From the NCBI RefSeq assembly GCF_900105885.1, contig NZ_LT629780.1:124001-188000 (forward strand): DNA of 64,000 nt, in the 5' to 3' direction. The notes beneath the pieces are model-generated. The model did no database searches. It saw only the letters and a list, made by a program, of their open reading frames with translations, and was not told where the DNA came from. The stretch is from Pseudomonas guangdongensis (lineage in GTDB: Bacteria > Pseudomonadota > Gammaproteobacteria > Pseudomonadales > Pseudomonadaceae). Each line of letters begins with the position of its first letter. Positions within the stretch are counted from its first letter, which is position 1. Of this stretch, positions 32,555-43,680 are shown piece after piece. The translations under genes were made by a program, and so were the position numbers.

Positions 32555-33667
32555 TCAGCGTTCCAGCAGGATGCGCAACATGCGCCGCAGCGGCTCGGCC
32601 GCGCCCCACAGCAGCTGGTCGCCGACGGTGAAAGCGCCGAGGTATTGCGAACCCATGTTGAGCTTGCGCAGACGACCGACCGGCACGCTGAGGGTGCCGG
32701 TGACGGCGGTCGGGCTCAGCTCGCGCATGCTGGCTTCGCGCTGGTTGGGCACCAGCTTGACCCAGGGGTTGTGCTGGCTGATCAGGCCCTCGATGTCGGC
32801 CATCGGCACGTCCTTGTTCAGCTTGATGGTCAGCGCCTGGCTGTGGCAGCGCATCGCGCCGACCCGCACGCAGATGCCGTCCACCGGGATCGGGCTCTTG
32901 TTGCGACCGAGGATCTTGTTGGTCTCGGCCTGGGCCTTCCACTCTTCGCGGCTCTGCCCGTTGGGCAGTTCCTTGTCGATGTAGGGGATCAGGCTGCCGG
33001 CCAGCGGCACGCCGAAGTTGTCCACCGGGAAGTCGCTGCCGCGCTGCAGCTCGGCGACCTTGCGGTCGATGTCGAGGATGGCGCTGGCCGGGTTGGCCAG
33101 ATCGTCGGCAACGCCGGCGTGGATCGCGCCCATCTGCTTGATCAGCTCGCGCATGTTCTGCGCACCGGCACCGCTTGCTGCCTGGTAGGTCATGGCGCTC
33201 ATCCACTCGACCAGACCGGCCTCATAGAGACCGCCCAGGGCCATCAGCATCAGGCTGACGGTGCAGTTGCCGCCGATGAAGTTCTTGCCGCCGTTGTCCA
33301 GCGACTGGTCGATGACCTTGCGATTGACCGGATCGAGGACGATCACCGAATCATCGGCCATGCGCAGGCTGGAGGCGGCGTCGATCCAGTAGCCCTGCCA
33401 GCCGGCTTCGCGCAGCTTGGGGAACACTTCGCTGGTGTAGTCGCCACCCTGGCAGGTGAGGATCACGTCGAGGGTCTTCAACTCGTCGATGCTGTAGGCA
33501 TCCTTGAGCGGGGCAATGTCCTTGCCGATCGCCGGGCCCTGACCACCCACGTTGGAGGTGGTGAAGAACACCGGTTCGATCAGGTCGAAATCGCGCTCTT
33601 CCAGCATTCGCTGCATGAGCACGGAACCCACCATACCGCGCCAACCGACAAGACCAACACGCTTCAT
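32555..33667 (-). CDS. asd: Aspartate-semialdehyde dehydrogenase Asd
   Basis: A 370-residue enzyme that reduces aspartyl phosphate to the semialdehyde, the branch point to lysine/diaminopimelate, threonine and methionine. The NADP site is [18 protein letters not shown]. The catalytic Cys is in [10 protein letters not shown] and the substrate/His site lies in later motifs such as [16 protein letters not shown]. It follows leuB by 60 bases and may be read through from the leu genes, as in P. aeruginosa, where asd also lies after leuB. Confidence 0.97.
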   Translation of the reverse strand: MKRVGLVGWRGMVGSVLMQRMLEERDFDLIEPVFFTTSNVGGQGPAIGKDIAPLKDAYSIDELKTLDVILTCQGGDYTSEVFPKLREAGWQGYWIDAASSLRMADDSVIVLDPVNRKVIDQSLDNGGKNFIGGNCTVSLMLMALGGLYEAGLVEWMSAMTYQAASGAGAQNMRELIKQMGAIHAGVADDLANPASAILDIDRKVAELQRGSDFPVDNFGVPLAGSLIPYIDKELPNGQSREEWKAQAETNKILGRNKSPIPVDGICVRVGAMRCHSQALTIKLNKDVPMADIEGLISQHNPWVKLVPNQREASMRELSPTAVTGTLSVPVGRLRKLNMGSQYLGAFTVGDQLLWGAAEPLRRMLRILLER

Positions 33668-33727
33668 CGCAACTACACCTTTCTCGAAAAAGTGGGGCCG
33701 CCCGCGACGGGACGGCGCCCGGACAGC

Positions 33728-34810
<1,083 letters not shown>

Positions 34811-34828
34811 TGCATCCCTCTATCTTCT

Positions 34829-34905
34829 GTAGGGTGGATAACGGCCAGCGGCCTTATCCACCGGAACTCTGTGGTGGAAAACGCTGCGCGGTTTTCCACC
34901 CTGCG
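34829..34905. repeat. Palindromic GTAGGGTGG element, copy A (between leuD and leuB)
   Basis: GTAGGGTGG opens the element. It holds two stem-loops: GGTGGATAA/TTATCCACC (34833-34841 with 34854-34862) and GGTGGAAAAC/GTTTTCCACC (34873-34882 with 34891-34900). It closes with CCACCCTGC. It looks like copies B (38046-38170) and C (56442-56580) and sits inside the leu operon transcript. It has no coding capacity of its own. Confidence 0.8.
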
Positions 34906-34916
34906 CATGTTCTCGC

Positions 34917-35564
34917 TTACTTGATCGCGCCGAACAGCCAGGGGCTGCTCTGCTGGTGCTTGGCCTCGAAGGCGCGGATCGCGTCGGCGTCCTGCAGGGT
35001 CAGGCCGATGTCGTCCAGGCCGTTGAGCAGGCAGTGCTTGCGGAACGGATCGATCTCGAAGGACAGCACCTTGCCGTCCGGACGGGTCACGGTCTGCGCG
35101 GCCAGGTCGACGGTCAGCTGGTAGCCCTCGCTCGCCTCGCACTGCTGGAACAGCTCGTCGACTTCGGCCTCCGCCAGGATGATCGGCAGCAGGCCGTTCT
35201 TGAAGCTGTTGTTGAAGAAGATGTCGGCGTAGCTCGGCGCGATGATGGTGCGGAAGCCGTATTCCTCGAGCGCCCACGGGGCGTGCTCGCGGCTTGATCC
35301 GCAGCCGAAGTTCTCGCGGGCCAGCAACACGCTGGCGCCCTGGTAGCGCGGGAAATTCAGCACGAAGTCCTGGTTGACCGGACGCTGCGAGCAGTCCTGG
35401 TTCGGCTGGCCGACGTCCAGGTAGCGCCACTCGTCGAACAGGTTGGGGCCGAAGCCGGTGCGCTTGATGGATTTCAGGAACTGCTTGGGAATGATCTGGT
35501 CGGTGTCGACGTTGGCGCGATCCAGCGGGCAGACCAGGCCGGTGTGTTGGGTAAAGGCTTTCAT
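34917..35564 (-). CDS. leuD: 3-isopropylmalate dehydratase small subunit LeuD
   Basis: A 215-residue subunit that pairs with LeuC to convert 2-isopropylmalate to 3-isopropylmalate. The substrate-loop motif [15 protein letters not shown] is intact. It lies 11 bases after leuC. Size is typical of the proteobacterial form. The stop codon is followed 11 bases later by the palindromic repeat. Confidence 0.97.
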   Translation of the reverse strand: MKAFTQHTGLVCPLDRANVDTDQIIPKQFLKSIKRTGFGPNLFDEWRYLDVGQPNQDCSQRPVNQDFVLNFPRYQGASVLLARENFGCGSSREHAPWALEEYGFRTIIAPSYADIFFNNSFKNGLLPIILAEAEVDELFQQCEASEGYQLTVDLAAQTVTRPDGKVLSFEIDPFRKHCLLNGLDDIGLTLQDADAIRAFEAKHQQSSPWLFGAIK

Positions 35565-35575
35565 TCAGGCAATCC

Positions 35576-37000
35576 TCAGTTCAGCAGCTCGCGCACATCG
35601 ACGAAGTGACCGGTCACCGCGGCGGCGGCGGCCATGGCCGGGCTGACCAGGTGGGTACGGCCACCGGCGCCCTGACGGCCCTCGAAGTTGCGGTTGGAGG
35701 TGGAAGCGCAGTGCTCGCCGCTCTCCAGGCGGTCCGGGTTCATCGCCAGGCACATGGAGCAGCCCGGCTCGCGCCACTCGAAACCCGCCTCGATGAAGAT
35801 CTTGTCCAGCCCCTCGGCCTCGGCCTGCGCCTTGACCAGGCCGGAGCCCGGCACCACCAGCGCCTGCTTGACGGTGGCGGCGACCTTGCGACCCTTGGCC
35901 ACCTCGGCGGCGGCACGCAGGTCCTCGATGCGCGAGTTGGTGCAGGAACCGATGAACACGCGGTCCAGCTTGATGGTGGTAATCGGCTGGTCGGCGGTCA
36001 GGCCCATGTACTTGAGCGCGCGAACGATGGAGTCGCGCTTGACCGGATCGGCCTCGTTGGCAGGGTTCGGCACGGTCGCATCGACCGGCAGCACCATCTC
36101 CGGCGAGGTGCCCCAGCTGACCTGCGGCTTGATCTCTTCGGCCTTCAGCTCGACCACGGTGTCGAAGTGGGCGTCGGCGTCGGACACCAGGCCCTGCCAC
36201 TGCGCCACGGCGGCATCCCAGTCGGCGCCCTTGGGCGCGAAGGTGCGGCCTTCGACGTAGGCGATGGTCTTCTCGTCGACGGCGACCAGACCGACGCGCG
36301 CGCCGGCCTCGATGGCCATGTTGCAGATGGTCATGCGGCCTTCCATCGACAGGTCGCGGATCGCGCTGCCGGCGAACTCCAGGGCATGGCCGTTGCCGCC
36401 GGCGGTGCCGATCTTGCCGATGATCGCCAGCACGATGTCCTTGGCGGTGACGCCGGCGGGCAGTTGGCCCTCCACGTTCACCCGCATGTTCTTCATCTTC
36501 TTCGCCACCAGGCACTGGGTCGCCAGCACATGCTCGACCTCGGAGGTGCCGATGCCGTGGGCCAGCGCGCCGAAGGCGCCGTGGGTGGAGGTGTGCGAGT
36601 CGCCGCAGACCACGGTCATGCCCGGCAGGGTGGCGCCCTGCTCCGGGCCGACCACGTGGACGATGCCCTGGCGCACGTCGTTCATCTTGAATTCGAGGAT
36701 GCCGAAGTCGTCGCAGTTCTCGTCGAGGGTCTGCACCTGCAGGCGCGACACCTCGTCGTGGATCGACTCCAGGCCGCCCTGGCGCTCGGCCTTGGTGGTC
36801 GGCACGTTGTGGTCCGGGGTGGCGATGTTGGCGTCGACGCGCCACGGCTTGCGCCCGGCCAGGCGCAGGCCCTCGAAGGCCTGCGGCGAGGTCACTTCGT
36901 GGAGGATCTGGCGGTCGATGTAGATCAGCGCCGAACCATCGTCGCGCTGCTTGACCAGGTGCATGTCCCAGAGCTTGTCGTAAAGCGTCTTGCCGGCCAC
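35576..37000 (-). CDS. leuC: 3-isopropylmalate dehydratase large subunit LeuC
   Basis: A 474-residue aconitase-family enzyme of leucine synthesis. The 4Fe-4S ligands are Cys in [11 protein letters not shown] and the pair in [12 protein letters not shown]. It heads the leuC-leuD-leuB run. A candidate promoter (37090-37118) lies about 90 bases upstream and overlaps a possible operator for the divergent LysR-type regulator. There is no leucine-rich leader peptide upstream, so control by attenuation is unlikely. Confidence 0.97.
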   Translation of the reverse strand: MAGKTLYDKLWDMHLVKQRDDGSALIYIDRQILHEVTSPQAFEGLRLAGRKPWRVDANIATPDHNVPTTKAERQGGLESIHDEVSRLQVQTLDENCDDFGILEFKMNDVRQGIVHVVGPEQGATLPGMTVVCGDSHTSTHGAFGALAHGIGTSEVEHVLATQCLVAKKMKNMRVNVEGQLPAGVTAKDIVLAIIGKIGTAGGNGHALEFAGSAIRDLSMEGRMTICNMAIEAGARVGLVAVDEKTIAYVEGRTFAPKGADWDAAVAQWQGLVSDADAHFDTVVELKAEEIKPQVSWGTSPEMVLPVDATVPNPANEADPVKRDSIVRALKYMGLTADQPITTIKLDRVFIGSCTNSRIEDLRAAAEVAKGRKVAATVKQALVVPGSGLVKAQAEAEGLDKIFIEAGFEWREPGCSMCLAMNPDRLESGEHCASTSNRNFEGRQGAGGRTHLVSPAMAAAAAVTGHFVDVRELLN

Positions 37001-37089
37001 GGGGAATTCCTCATCGGTGGTTACGTAGGTGGAGGTCGGTGCGGCTTGCGCCTGCCCGCCCTCCTATGCCCACAGGGCTTGTGCGGTCG

Positions 37090-37118
37090 ATCCTAGGGGC
37101 TTGCCACCGATGAAGCAA
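37090..37118 (-). promoter_or_regulatory. Candidate leuC promoter
   Basis: On the minus strand TTGCTT (37113-37118), a 17-base spacer and TAGGAT (37090-37095). The -35 box overlaps the inverted repeat at 37113-37137. Confidence 0.45.
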
Positions 37119-37137
37119 ATTCATATTTTTCATGCTT
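37113..37137. promoter_or_regulatory. Candidate LysR-type operator between leuC and the regulator gene
   Basis: AAGCA (37113-37117) and TGCTT (37133-37137) form an inverted repeat with a 15-base AT-rich centre in an otherwise GC-rich gap. Position over the leuC -35 box and 25 bases before the regulator start suits joint control of both genes. The match is short, so chance is possible. Confidence 0.3.
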
Positions 37138-37161
37138 TGGATAACCATACGGAATCCGAAC

Positions 37162-38049
37162 ATGGATCTGGCCAGCCTCGACACCTTCATCGCCATCGCC
37201 GAAACCGGCAGCTTCTCGGCCGCCGGCGAGCGCCTGCACCTGACCCAGCCGGCGATCAGCAAGCGCATCGCCGCCCTGGAGCAACAGCTCGACGCCCGGC
37301 TGTTCGACCGCATCGGCCGCGAGGTCAGCCTGACCGAGGCCGGCCGCGCCCTGCTGCCGCGCGCCCGCCAGGTCCGCAGCGTGCTGGACGACACCCGCCG
37401 CGCGCTGAGCAACCTGAGCGGCGCCATCGGCGGCCGGCTGACCCTGGCCACCAGCCACCATATCGGCCTGCATCGGCTCCCTCCCCTGCTGCGCGCCTTC
37501 ACCCGCGCCCACCCGCAGGTGGCGCTGGACATCCGCTTTCTCGACTCGGAGGTGGCCTATGAAGAAGTGCTGCACGGGCGCACCGAGCTGGCGGTGATCA
37601 CCCTCGCCCCGCATACCGCCGCGCCGGTGCGCGCGGTGCCGGTGTGGGATGATCCGCTGGACTTCGTCGCCGCCCCCGAGCACCCGCTGGCCCACGGCGG
37701 GCCGGTGAGCCTGGCCGAGGTGGCGCGCCATGCGGCTGTGTTCCCCGGCGAGAACACCTTCACCCACCATATCGTCCAGGGCCTGTTCGAGCAGGCCGGG
37801 CTCAGGCCCAACGTCAGCATGAGCACCAACTACCTGGAGACCATCAAGATGCTGGTGTCGATCGGCATCGCCTGGAGCGTGCTGCCGCGCACCATGCTCG
37901 ACGAGCAGGTGAAGCGCTTGCCGCTGGAAGGCATCCAGCTGAGCCGCCAGCTCGGCTACATCGTGCACACCGAGCGCACCCTGTCCAACGCGGCGCGGGC
38001 GTTCATGGCACTGCTGGATGCAGCGGGCGCAGAGGAGCAGGTTGCGTAG
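37162..38049 (+). CDS. LysR-family transcriptional regulator, divergent from leuC
   Basis: A 295-residue LTTR. The winged HTH covers about residues 1-60 (MDLASLDTFIAIAETGSFSA and LHLTQPAISKRIAALEQQL); the effector-binding domain starts near residue 90. The start is set at MDLASLD, with GGAA upstream; ten further codons are open. By position it is the likely regulator of leuCDB, perhaps sensing an isopropylmalate-type effector, but that is inference. Its TAG stop codon is the TAG inside the GTAGGG arm of repeat copy B. Confidence 0.9.
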   Translation: MDLASLDTFIAIAETGSFSAAGERLHLTQPAISKRIAALEQQLDARLFDRIGREVSLTEAGRALLPRARQVRSVLDDTRRALSNLSGAIGGRLTLATSHHIGLHRLPPLLRAFTRAHPQVALDIRFLDSEVAYEEVLHGRTELAVITLAPHTAAPVRAVPVWDDPLDFVAAPEHPLAHGGPVSLAEVARHAAVFPGENTFTHHIVQGLFEQAGLRPNVSMSTNYLETIKMLVSIGIAWSVLPRTMLDEQVKRLPLEGIQLSRQLGYIVHTERTLSNAARAFMALLDAAGAEEQVA

Positions 38050-38170
38050 GGTGGGTTAGCCGCACAGCGGCGTAACCCACCATCGCGACCGCAAGGTCGC
38101 GCATTGCGAAAGCACCGAGCCTGCGGTCCGGTCGGTGGGTTACGGCCTGCGGGCCTGACCCACCCTATGC
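38046..38170. repeat. Palindromic GTAGGGTGG element, copy B (between convergent genes)
   Basis: Three stem-loops: GGTGGGTTA/TAACCCACC (38050-38058 with 38073-38081), GCGACC-GCAA-GGTCGC (38085-38100), and GGTGGGTTA/TGACCCACC (38134-38142 with 38156-38164). It opens GTAGGG and closes CCCTATGC. The LysR stop (38047-38049) is in the left arm and the dusC stop (38165-38167 on the minus strand) in the right arm. It could also end both transcripts. Confidence 0.85.
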
Positions 38171-39145
38171 GGGAATGGCTTCCGGCCGCGCCAGTTCCTC
38201 GGCGCGCAGGCCGAACAGCGCATCCAGCCGCGCGCAATCGTTGTCACGGCGAATGCTGTCGAACAAGGCCTGCGCCTCGGGATAGCTGCGCGTCAGCATC
38301 GCCAGCCACTGCTTGAGCCGCCCCGGCGCGTAGCGCGGCGCCAGCTTCTGCCGCGCCTTGCGCCAGAACAGCTGCAGCAGCGGCTGCAGCTCGTCCCAGC
38401 CCAGCGGGGCCGGTTCGCGTCCGGCTTCGGCGGCGGCGATCTGCCGGGCCAGATCGGGACGCGACACCAGCCCGCGCCCCAGCATGATGTTGTCCGCCCC
38501 GCTGACCTCACGGCAGCGCCGCCAGTCGTCGACCGTCCAGATCTCGCCGTTGGCATAGACCGGGATGTCGACCACCTCCTGCACCCGCGCCACCCACTCC
38601 CAGTGCGCCGGCGGCTTGTAGCCGTCGAGCTTGGTGCGCGCGTGCACCACCAGCATGGCGGCACCGCCTTCGGCCAGGGCGCGGGCGCAGTCCAGCGCAC
38701 CGTCCGGACTGTCGTAGCCCAGGCGCATCTTCGCGGTGACCGGTACCTCGGCCGGCAGGCCGCGACGCACTGCGCGGACGATGGCATGCAGCAGCTCCGG
38801 TTCCTTGAGCAGCACCGCGCCGCCGCGCGACTTGTTCACCGTCTTGGCCGGGCAGCCGAAGTTGAGGTCGACCACCGGCGCGCCAAGCTCGGCGGCAAAG
38901 GCGGCGTTGTCGGCCAGACAGGCCGGATCGGAGCCGAGCAACTGCAGGCGCATCGGCGTGCCGCTGGCAGTACGCCAGCCGTGGTCTAGCTCGGGCGCCA
39001 GCTTGCGGAAGCTGGCCAGCGGCAGCAGGCGGTCGCAGACACGGACGAACTCGCTGACGCACCAGTCGACGCCGCCGACCTCGGTCAGCAGCTCGCGGAG
39101 GATTTCATCGACCAGCCCCTCCATGGGCGCCAGGGCAATCTGCAC
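38165..39145 (-). CDS. dusC: tRNA-dihydrouridine synthase DusC
   Basis: A 326-residue FMN-dependent enzyme that reduces a uridine of tRNA (U16 for DusC). The barrel opens [18 protein letters not shown], and the catalytic Cys is in [17 protein letters not shown]. The C-terminal recognition domain fits DusC rather than DusA or DusB. A GTG at 39145 gives the family N terminus; no upstream ATG is suitable. The TAG stop codon lies in repeat copy B, so the last residues may have changed when the repeat arrived. Confidence 0.92.
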   Translation of the reverse strand: MQIALAPMEGLVDEILRELLTEVGGVDWCVSEFVRVCDRLLPLASFRKLAPELDHGWRTASGTPMRLQLLGSDPACLADNAAFAAELGAPVVDLNFGCPAKTVNKSRGGAVLLKEPELLHAIVRAVRRGLPAEVPVTAKMRLGYDSPDGALDCARALAEGGAAMLVVHARTKLDGYKPPAHWEWVARVQEVVDIPVYANGEIWTVDDWRRCREVSGADNIMLGRGLVSRPDLARQIAAAEAGREPAPLGWDELQPLLQLFWRKARQKLAPRYAPGRLKQWLAMLTRSYPEAQALFDSIRRDNDCARLDALFGLRAEELARPEAIPA

Positions 39146-39261
39146 GGGAAGACTCTCGGAGAAAAAACGGGGGCGGATTCTAACAAGCCGGCCTGGCCGC
39201 AGGGTGCGCCACACACCATCACGGCCGCAGGAAGCTCCGCCGGTGCGCAGGGCGCAGCCTG

Positions 39262-39696
39262 TCAGGCCTTCACCAGCGCCCGGCCGTAACGCTCGACGAA
39301 CTCCGCCGGCAGGCGCCGCGGCCTGCCGCTGGACAGTTCGGCGCAGACGAAGCGGGTCCGTGCGCGCAGCAGGGTGACGTCGTCGGCCGGGCGGCGCAGC
39401 TGGAACTCCCGACTGAGGCTCAGCCGGCCATCGCACTCGACGATCCAGGTACCCAGTTCGAGGCGCTCGCCCTCGCGGGCGGCGGCCAGATAGTCGATCT
39501 CGTGGCGCACCACCAGCATGCCGCGATCCAGGCGCAGGAACTCGTCGAGCCCCAGCCCCAGCGCGCGCGAGTGCGCCCAGGCGCACTGCTCCAGCCAGCC
39601 GACGTAGACCACGTTGTTGACGTGGGCGAACTCGTCGAGATGTTCGGCGCCGACCTCGATGTCCAGCACGAAGGGCGCCGGGCGTCGCCAGCTCAT
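39262..39696 (-). CDS. Hotdog-fold acyl-CoA thioesterase
   Basis: A 144-residue single-hotdog protein of the 4-hydroxybenzoyl-CoA thioesterase/YbgC type. The active-site region is [20 protein letters not shown], where family members have Asp after H; here it reads HVNN, seen in the FadM-like and acyl-CoA thioesterase branch. The substrate is not known. Its start overlaps the eda stop by four bases (ATGA), so it is translated with the Entner-Doudoroff genes. Confidence 0.85.
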   Translation of the reverse strand: MSWRRPAPFVLDIEVGAEHLDEFAHVNNVVYVGWLEQCAWAHSRALGLGLDEFLRLDRGMLVVRHEIDYLAAAREGERLELGTWIVECDGRLSLSREFQLRRPADDVTLLRARTRFVCAELSSGRPRRLPAEFVERYGRALVKA

Positions 39697-40346
39697 GCCG
39701 CGCCGGCTTCCAGGCTGGCGGCCAGTGCGCAGGCTTCGGCCGCGCGCTGGGCGATCTGGTCCCAGGCGCGGGCGCGCACCAGGCTGCTCGGCGCGATCCA
39801 GGTACCGCCGACGCAGGCGACGTTGGGCAGGCGCAGGAAGGTCAGCAGGTTGTCGGCGGTGATGCCGCCGGTCGGGCAGAAGCGGATGCCGCTGAACGGC
39901 TCCTTGAAGCTTTTCAGCATCTTCACGCTGGCCTCGCCGTTGGCCGGGAACAGCTTCAGCGAGCGGTAACCCTTCTCGATGGCGAACAGCACCTCGGAGG
40001 GGGTCATCACTCCCGGCAGCCAGGGCATCCCGACCGCGTCCGCCGCATCGGCCAGCCGCTCGGTGCAACCGGGACTGACCGCGAACTGCGCGCCGGCTTC
40101 CTGCGCCTCGCGGAACTGGCCGGCATGGATCACCGTGCCGGCGCCGACCAGCAGCTCCGGCAGCGCCTGACGGATCGCCGCCAGCGCCTCCAGCGCGCGC
40201 GGAGTGCGCAGGGTCACTTCCAGCACTTCGATGCCGCCGGCATACAGCGCACGGGCCAGATCGACCGCGAGGCCGGCATCCTCGATCACCAGCACCGGCA
40301 GGACCGGGCGGGCGCGCTTGAGCACATCATCCATCGTCAGCACCAT
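39693..40346 (-). CDS. eda: 2-keto-3-deoxy-6-phosphogluconate aldolase Eda
   Basis: A 217-residue class I aldolase that splits KDPG into pyruvate and glyceraldehyde 3-phosphate. The catalytic Glu is in [11 protein letters not shown] and the Schiff-base Lys in SLKLFPAN. The ATG at 40346 has GGAG eight bases upstream, and the edd stop codon ends two bases before it. It follows edd, and the thioesterase gene overlaps its end. Confidence 0.96.
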   Translation of the reverse strand: MVLTMDDVLKRARPVLPVLVIEDAGLAVDLARALYAGGIEVLEVTLRTPRALEALAAIRQALPELLVGAGTVIHAGQFREAQEAGAQFAVSPGCTERLADAADAVGMPWLPGVMTPSEVLFAIEKGYRSLKLFPANGEASVKMLKSFKEPFSGIRFCPTGGITADNLLTFLRLPNVACVGGTWIAPSSLVRARAWDQIAQRAAEACALAASLEAGAA

Positions 40347-40348
40347 CT

Positions 40349-42163
40349 TCACTCCTCCCAGTCCAGGATCGAACCACCAGTGTCTGCCGGCCCGGCCAGC
40401 CGACGTTGCAGATTGAACAGCTCCAGGCCATAACCGACGGCCTGCGCCTGACCCAGCCCGGCAGGCGCGCGCGTGCCCCACTCGCCTTCCTCTACCTCGA
40501 CGGCCAGCACGCCGCGCGCGGCATCCAGCTCGACAACATCGCCGTCGCGCAGCCGGGCCAGCGGCCCGCCGGCGGCGGCCTCGGGAGTCAGGTGCAGCGC
40601 CGCCGGCACCTGGCCGGAAGCGCCGGACAGCCGGCCGTCGGTGACCAGCGCGACCTGCTGCCCGGCCGCCTGCAGGTTGGCCAAGAGCGGCATCAGCTTG
40701 TGCAGTTCGGGCATGCCGTTGGCCCGCGGGCCCTGGAAGCGCACCACCAGCACCAGATCGCCCTGCAATTCTCCAGCCTGGTAGGCCCGCTGCACCGCTG
40801 CCTCGCTGTCGAACACCCGCGCCGGCGCGCGCACCCGCCAGTGCGCCGGATCGACCGCCGAGGTCTTCAGCTGGGCGCGGCCGAGGTTGCCGGAGAGCAG
40901 CACCAGGCCGCCTTCGGGGGCGAAGGGCTCGACCAGCGGGCGGACGATGTCCGGCGCCGAACTCTGCGCCGGCAGCTCGCGCCAGGCCAGTCGGCCGGCG
41001 TCCAGCCAGGGCTCGCGGGCGTAGTCGGCCAGACTCTCGCCGACCACGGTCGCCACATCGCCGTGCAACAAGCCGCCGCCGAGCAACTCGCGGATGATCC
41101 ACGCCGGGCCGCCGGCAGCCTGGAACTGGTTCACGTCGGCCTTGCCGTTGGGATAGACGCGGGCGAGCAGCGGCACCACCTTGGACAGCGCGGCGAAATC
41201 TTCCCAAAGCAGCTCGAAGCCGGCGGCGCGGGCGATGGCCGGCAGGTGCAGGCCGTGGTTGGTCGAGCCGCCGCTGGCCAGCAGCGCGGCCACGGCGTTG
41301 ACCAGCACCCGCGCATCGACCTGGCGGCCTAGCGGCAGCCAGCGTTCGCCCTGGCGACTGTTGCGCGCCACCAGGCGCGCCGCCTCGGCGGTGAGGTGCG
41401 GGCGCAACGTTGACTCCGGCGGCGCAAAGGCGCTGCCCGGCACGTGCAGGCCCATGGCCTCCATCAGCAGCTGGTTGGTGTTGGCGGTGCCGTAGAAAGT
41501 GCAGGTGCCCGCTGCGTGGTAGGCGCCCAGCTCGGCCTCGAGCAGCTCCTCGCGGCTCGCCTCGCCGCGCGCGTAGCGCTGGCGTACCGCGGCCTTCTCG
41601 CTGTTGGACAGTCCCGAGGGCATCGGCCCCGCCGGCACGAACACCGCCGGCAGGTGGCCGAAGCGCAGCGCGCCGATCAACAGGCCCGGGACAATCTTGT
41701 CGCACACGCCCAGGTACAGGCCGCCGTCGAAGATGCCGTGGGTCAGGCCGATGGCGGCGGCCTGGGCGATCAGGTCGCGGGAGAACAGCGACAGCTGCAT
41801 GCCCGCCTCGCCCTGGGTGATGCCGTCGCACATCGCCGGCACCCCGGCGGCGAACTGCGCGGTGGCGCCGACCCGGGCCAGGGCAGCTTTGAGCTGTTCG
41901 GGATAGCCCAGCAGCGGCTGGTGGGCGGAGAGTAGGTCGTTGTAGCTGGAGACGATGGCGATGTGCGGCGAGCCGCCCTGGCGCATGATCAGCTGCGCGT
42001 CGCGGGGCTGCGCGGCCAGCGCGTGGGCCAGGTTGGAGCAGCCGATGTGCCGGCGCGGCTCGCGGGCGGCGGCTTCGTCCAGGCGCGCCAGATAGCGCGC
42101 GCGGCGTTCGGCCGAGCGCGCGGCGATGCGCGCGGTGACGGCCTCGACGACGGGATGGAGCAT
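40349..42163 (-). CDS. edd: Phosphogluconate dehydratase Edd
   Basis: A 604-residue IlvD/Edd-family dehydratase that turns 6-phosphogluconate into KDPG. Fe-S ligands are expected in [14 protein letters not shown] and in [20 protein letters not shown] is also typical. The size is that of Edd rather than IlvD. It lies between pgl and eda, so three successive steps from 6-phosphogluconolactone to pyruvate are in one run. In P. aeruginosa edd is instead next to glk. Confidence 0.96.
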   Translation of the reverse strand: MLHPVVEAVTARIAARSAERRARYLARLDEAAAREPRRHIGCSNLAHALAAQPRDAQLIMRQGGSPHIAIVSSYNDLLSAHQPLLGYPEQLKAALARVGATAQFAAGVPAMCDGITQGEAGMQLSLFSRDLIAQAAAIGLTHGIFDGGLYLGVCDKIVPGLLIGALRFGHLPAVFVPAGPMPSGLSNSEKAAVRQRYARGEASREELLEAELGAYHAAGTCTFYGTANTNQLLMEAMGLHVPGSAFAPPESTLRPHLTAEAARLVARNSRQGERWLPLGRQVDARVLVNAVAALLASGGSTNHGLHLPAIARAAGFELLWEDFAALSKVVPLLARVYPNGKADVNQFQAAGGPAWIIRELLGGGLLHGDVATVVGESLADYAREPWLDAGRLAWRELPAQSSAPDIVRPLVEPFAPEGGLVLLSGNLGRAQLKTSAVDPAHWRVRAPARVFDSEAAVQRAYQAGELQGDLVLVVRFQGPRANGMPELHKLMPLLANLQAAGQQVALVTDGRLSGASGQVPAALHLTPEAAAGGPLARLRDGDVVELDAARGVLAVEVEEGEWGTRAPAGLGQAQAVGYGLELFNLQRRLAGPADTGGSILDWEE

Positions 42164-42263
42164 GGGGATTCCTCGGCAGCCTGTAGCGGGCCGGTCGGCG
42201 CGCCCCAGGCAATCGCTGTTGAGGTCGCCAGTCTATCAGGCCGTCCGGGGTAGGCGCAGTCGC

Positions 42264-42956
42264 TCAGGGCGCCCAGTGGATCTGCAGGCGCCGACCGGCC
42301 TGGCGCAACAGCGCGCCTATCGGCAGCTCGCGGGCGTCCCCGGCATCGGCCAGGGCGTCTTCCAGCAGGCGCCGCTTGGCGGCGCCGAACACCAGCAGCC
42401 CCAGCCACTCGCCACGCAGCAGCAGCGACAGGTTGGCACTCAGACGCTGGCGCGGCTCGTCCGCAGCCAGCCCGCACAGTGCGCCCGGCGCGGCTGCCGG
42501 GTCCAGCGCGGCAGCCAGCCCCGGCATGCCGGGAAACAGCGAAGCGAAATGGCCATCCTCGCCCATCCCCAGCAATACCGCATCCAGCGGCTGCCACTCG
42601 GCCAGTTGCGCACCCCACGCCTGCGCTGCGGCGGCCGGCTGCGGCGCCTGACGCGGATCGAGCAGCCGGGCCTGGGGCAGGGCTTCGCGCAGCAGGCGCA
42701 GGTTGCTCTGCGGAGCCTCGACCGGCACCCAGCGCTCGTCGCTCGGCGAAATGTCGACCCGCGTCCAGTCCAGCGGTGCCCGCGCCAGCTCGCCCAGCAA
42801 GGCCTGCGGACTCTGGCCGCCGGCCAGCAACAGGTGCGCGCGGCTGCGCGCACTCAAGGCCGCACGCAGCCGCTCGGCCAGCTCCTGCGCCAGAGCCCGG
42901 GCGCAGCTCGGGCGGTCGGCATGGCAATGCAGGCGGGGAAGATCGATCGGGGACAT
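42264..42956 (-). CDS. pgl: 6-phosphogluconolactonase Pgl
   Basis: A 230-residue DevB-type lactonase acting between glucose-6-phosphate dehydrogenase and Edd. Motifs are SPSDERWVP, LLLGMGEDGHFASLFPG and the C-terminal LLVFGAAKRRLLE. The start MSPIDLPRLHC was chosen over 20 upstream codons. Edd follows after 100 bases with no visible terminator. zwf, which normally precedes pgl in pseudomonads, is absent from this window. Confidence 0.94.
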   Translation of the reverse strand: MSPIDLPRLHCHADRPSCARALAQELAERLRAALSARSRAHLLLAGGQSPQALLGELARAPLDWTRVDISPSDERWVPVEAPQSNLRLLREALPQARLLDPRQAPQPAAAAQAWGAQLAEWQPLDAVLLGMGEDGHFASLFPGMPGLAAALDPAAAPGALCGLAADEPRQRLSANLSLLLRGEWLGLLVFGAAKRRLLEDALADAGDARELPIGALLRQAGRRLQIHWAP

Positions 42957-43025
42957 GGTCGCAGGCTCCACAGACGCGTCGGTGCGCCATGATGCGCGAT
43001 CCGCCGGTGCCTGCAAGCGCGCCGC

Positions 43026-43433
43026 TCAGCCCTCGCCGCGCTCGCGGAAGAATTCGACATAGGCCTTGTCCACCTTGAGAATGTGGTGGGTCAGCCAGTC
43101 GGCCAGCAGCGAAAGGGTTTCCTGACCACTGGCAGCGCCCGACTCGTGACGCTCCAGCAGGCCCATGATCTGCGCGGTGAAGCGGTCGTGCTGGGCCTTG
43201 TGGGCCTCGCCCTGGGGATAGCCGAGACGCTGGAACAGCTCCTCCTCGACGATGAAGTGGTTCATGGTGTAGTCCATCAGCCCCTCCAGCAGCTCGCCGA
43301 CCTGGGAGAGGTCGGGATTTTCAACGGACAGCGCGTCGTACAGGCAGTTGGTTCTCTCGACCAGCCAGCGATGCTGCTGGTCGATCAGCTCGATACCCAC
43401 TTCCAGTTCGCTGCTCCATGGCATGAACGTCAT
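43026..43433 (-). CDS. Bacteriohemerythrin
   Basis: A 135-residue four-helix oxygen-binding protein with a di-iron site. Ligand residues are seen in order: His in DQQHRWLVERTN, His and Glu in MNHFIVEEELF, two His in EAHKAQHDRF, and His and Asp in LTHHILKVDKAYVEFF. It probably stores or delivers oxygen in the cytoplasm or senses it; the single-domain form carries no output domain. The start at 43433 has AAGGA nine bases upstream. It stands alone upstream of the pgl-edd-eda run. Confidence 0.92.
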   Translation of the reverse strand: MTFMPWSSELEVGIELIDQQHRWLVERTNCLYDALSVENPDLSQVGELLEGLMDYTMNHFIVEEELFQRLGYPQGEAHKAQHDRFTAQIMGLLERHESGAASGQETLSLLADWLTHHILKVDKAYVEFFRERGEG

Positions 43434-43623
43434 GTTTGCATCCTTCCCGGCTCGCAATTGTGAGAATGGCGACCATCGGGAAAGCCACGCTTCACGCATG
43501 CGCTCGGCAGCACTCGCCGCCCCACCCGGACGCCCGACAGCCGCCCCAGCTTAGACCACACAAATTACACGGGAAATACCGCTAAAGCCGGGATCACGCT
43601 GCACCGCGAAAAAGTACGCAAAA

Positions 43624-43660
43624 CGAAAAAGGCCCCAGCGTTTCCGCTGGGGCCTTTTCG
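43624..43660. terminator. Bidirectional terminator between tRNA cluster and hemerythrin gene
   Basis: A 16-bp stem (CGAAAAAGGCCCCAGCG with its complement) around a 4-base TTTC loop, with A-run and T-run built into the stem. It ends the Ala/Glu tRNA transcript. Confidence 0.85.
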
Positions 43661-43680
43661 TGACTGCTTGCGCAGCAATA

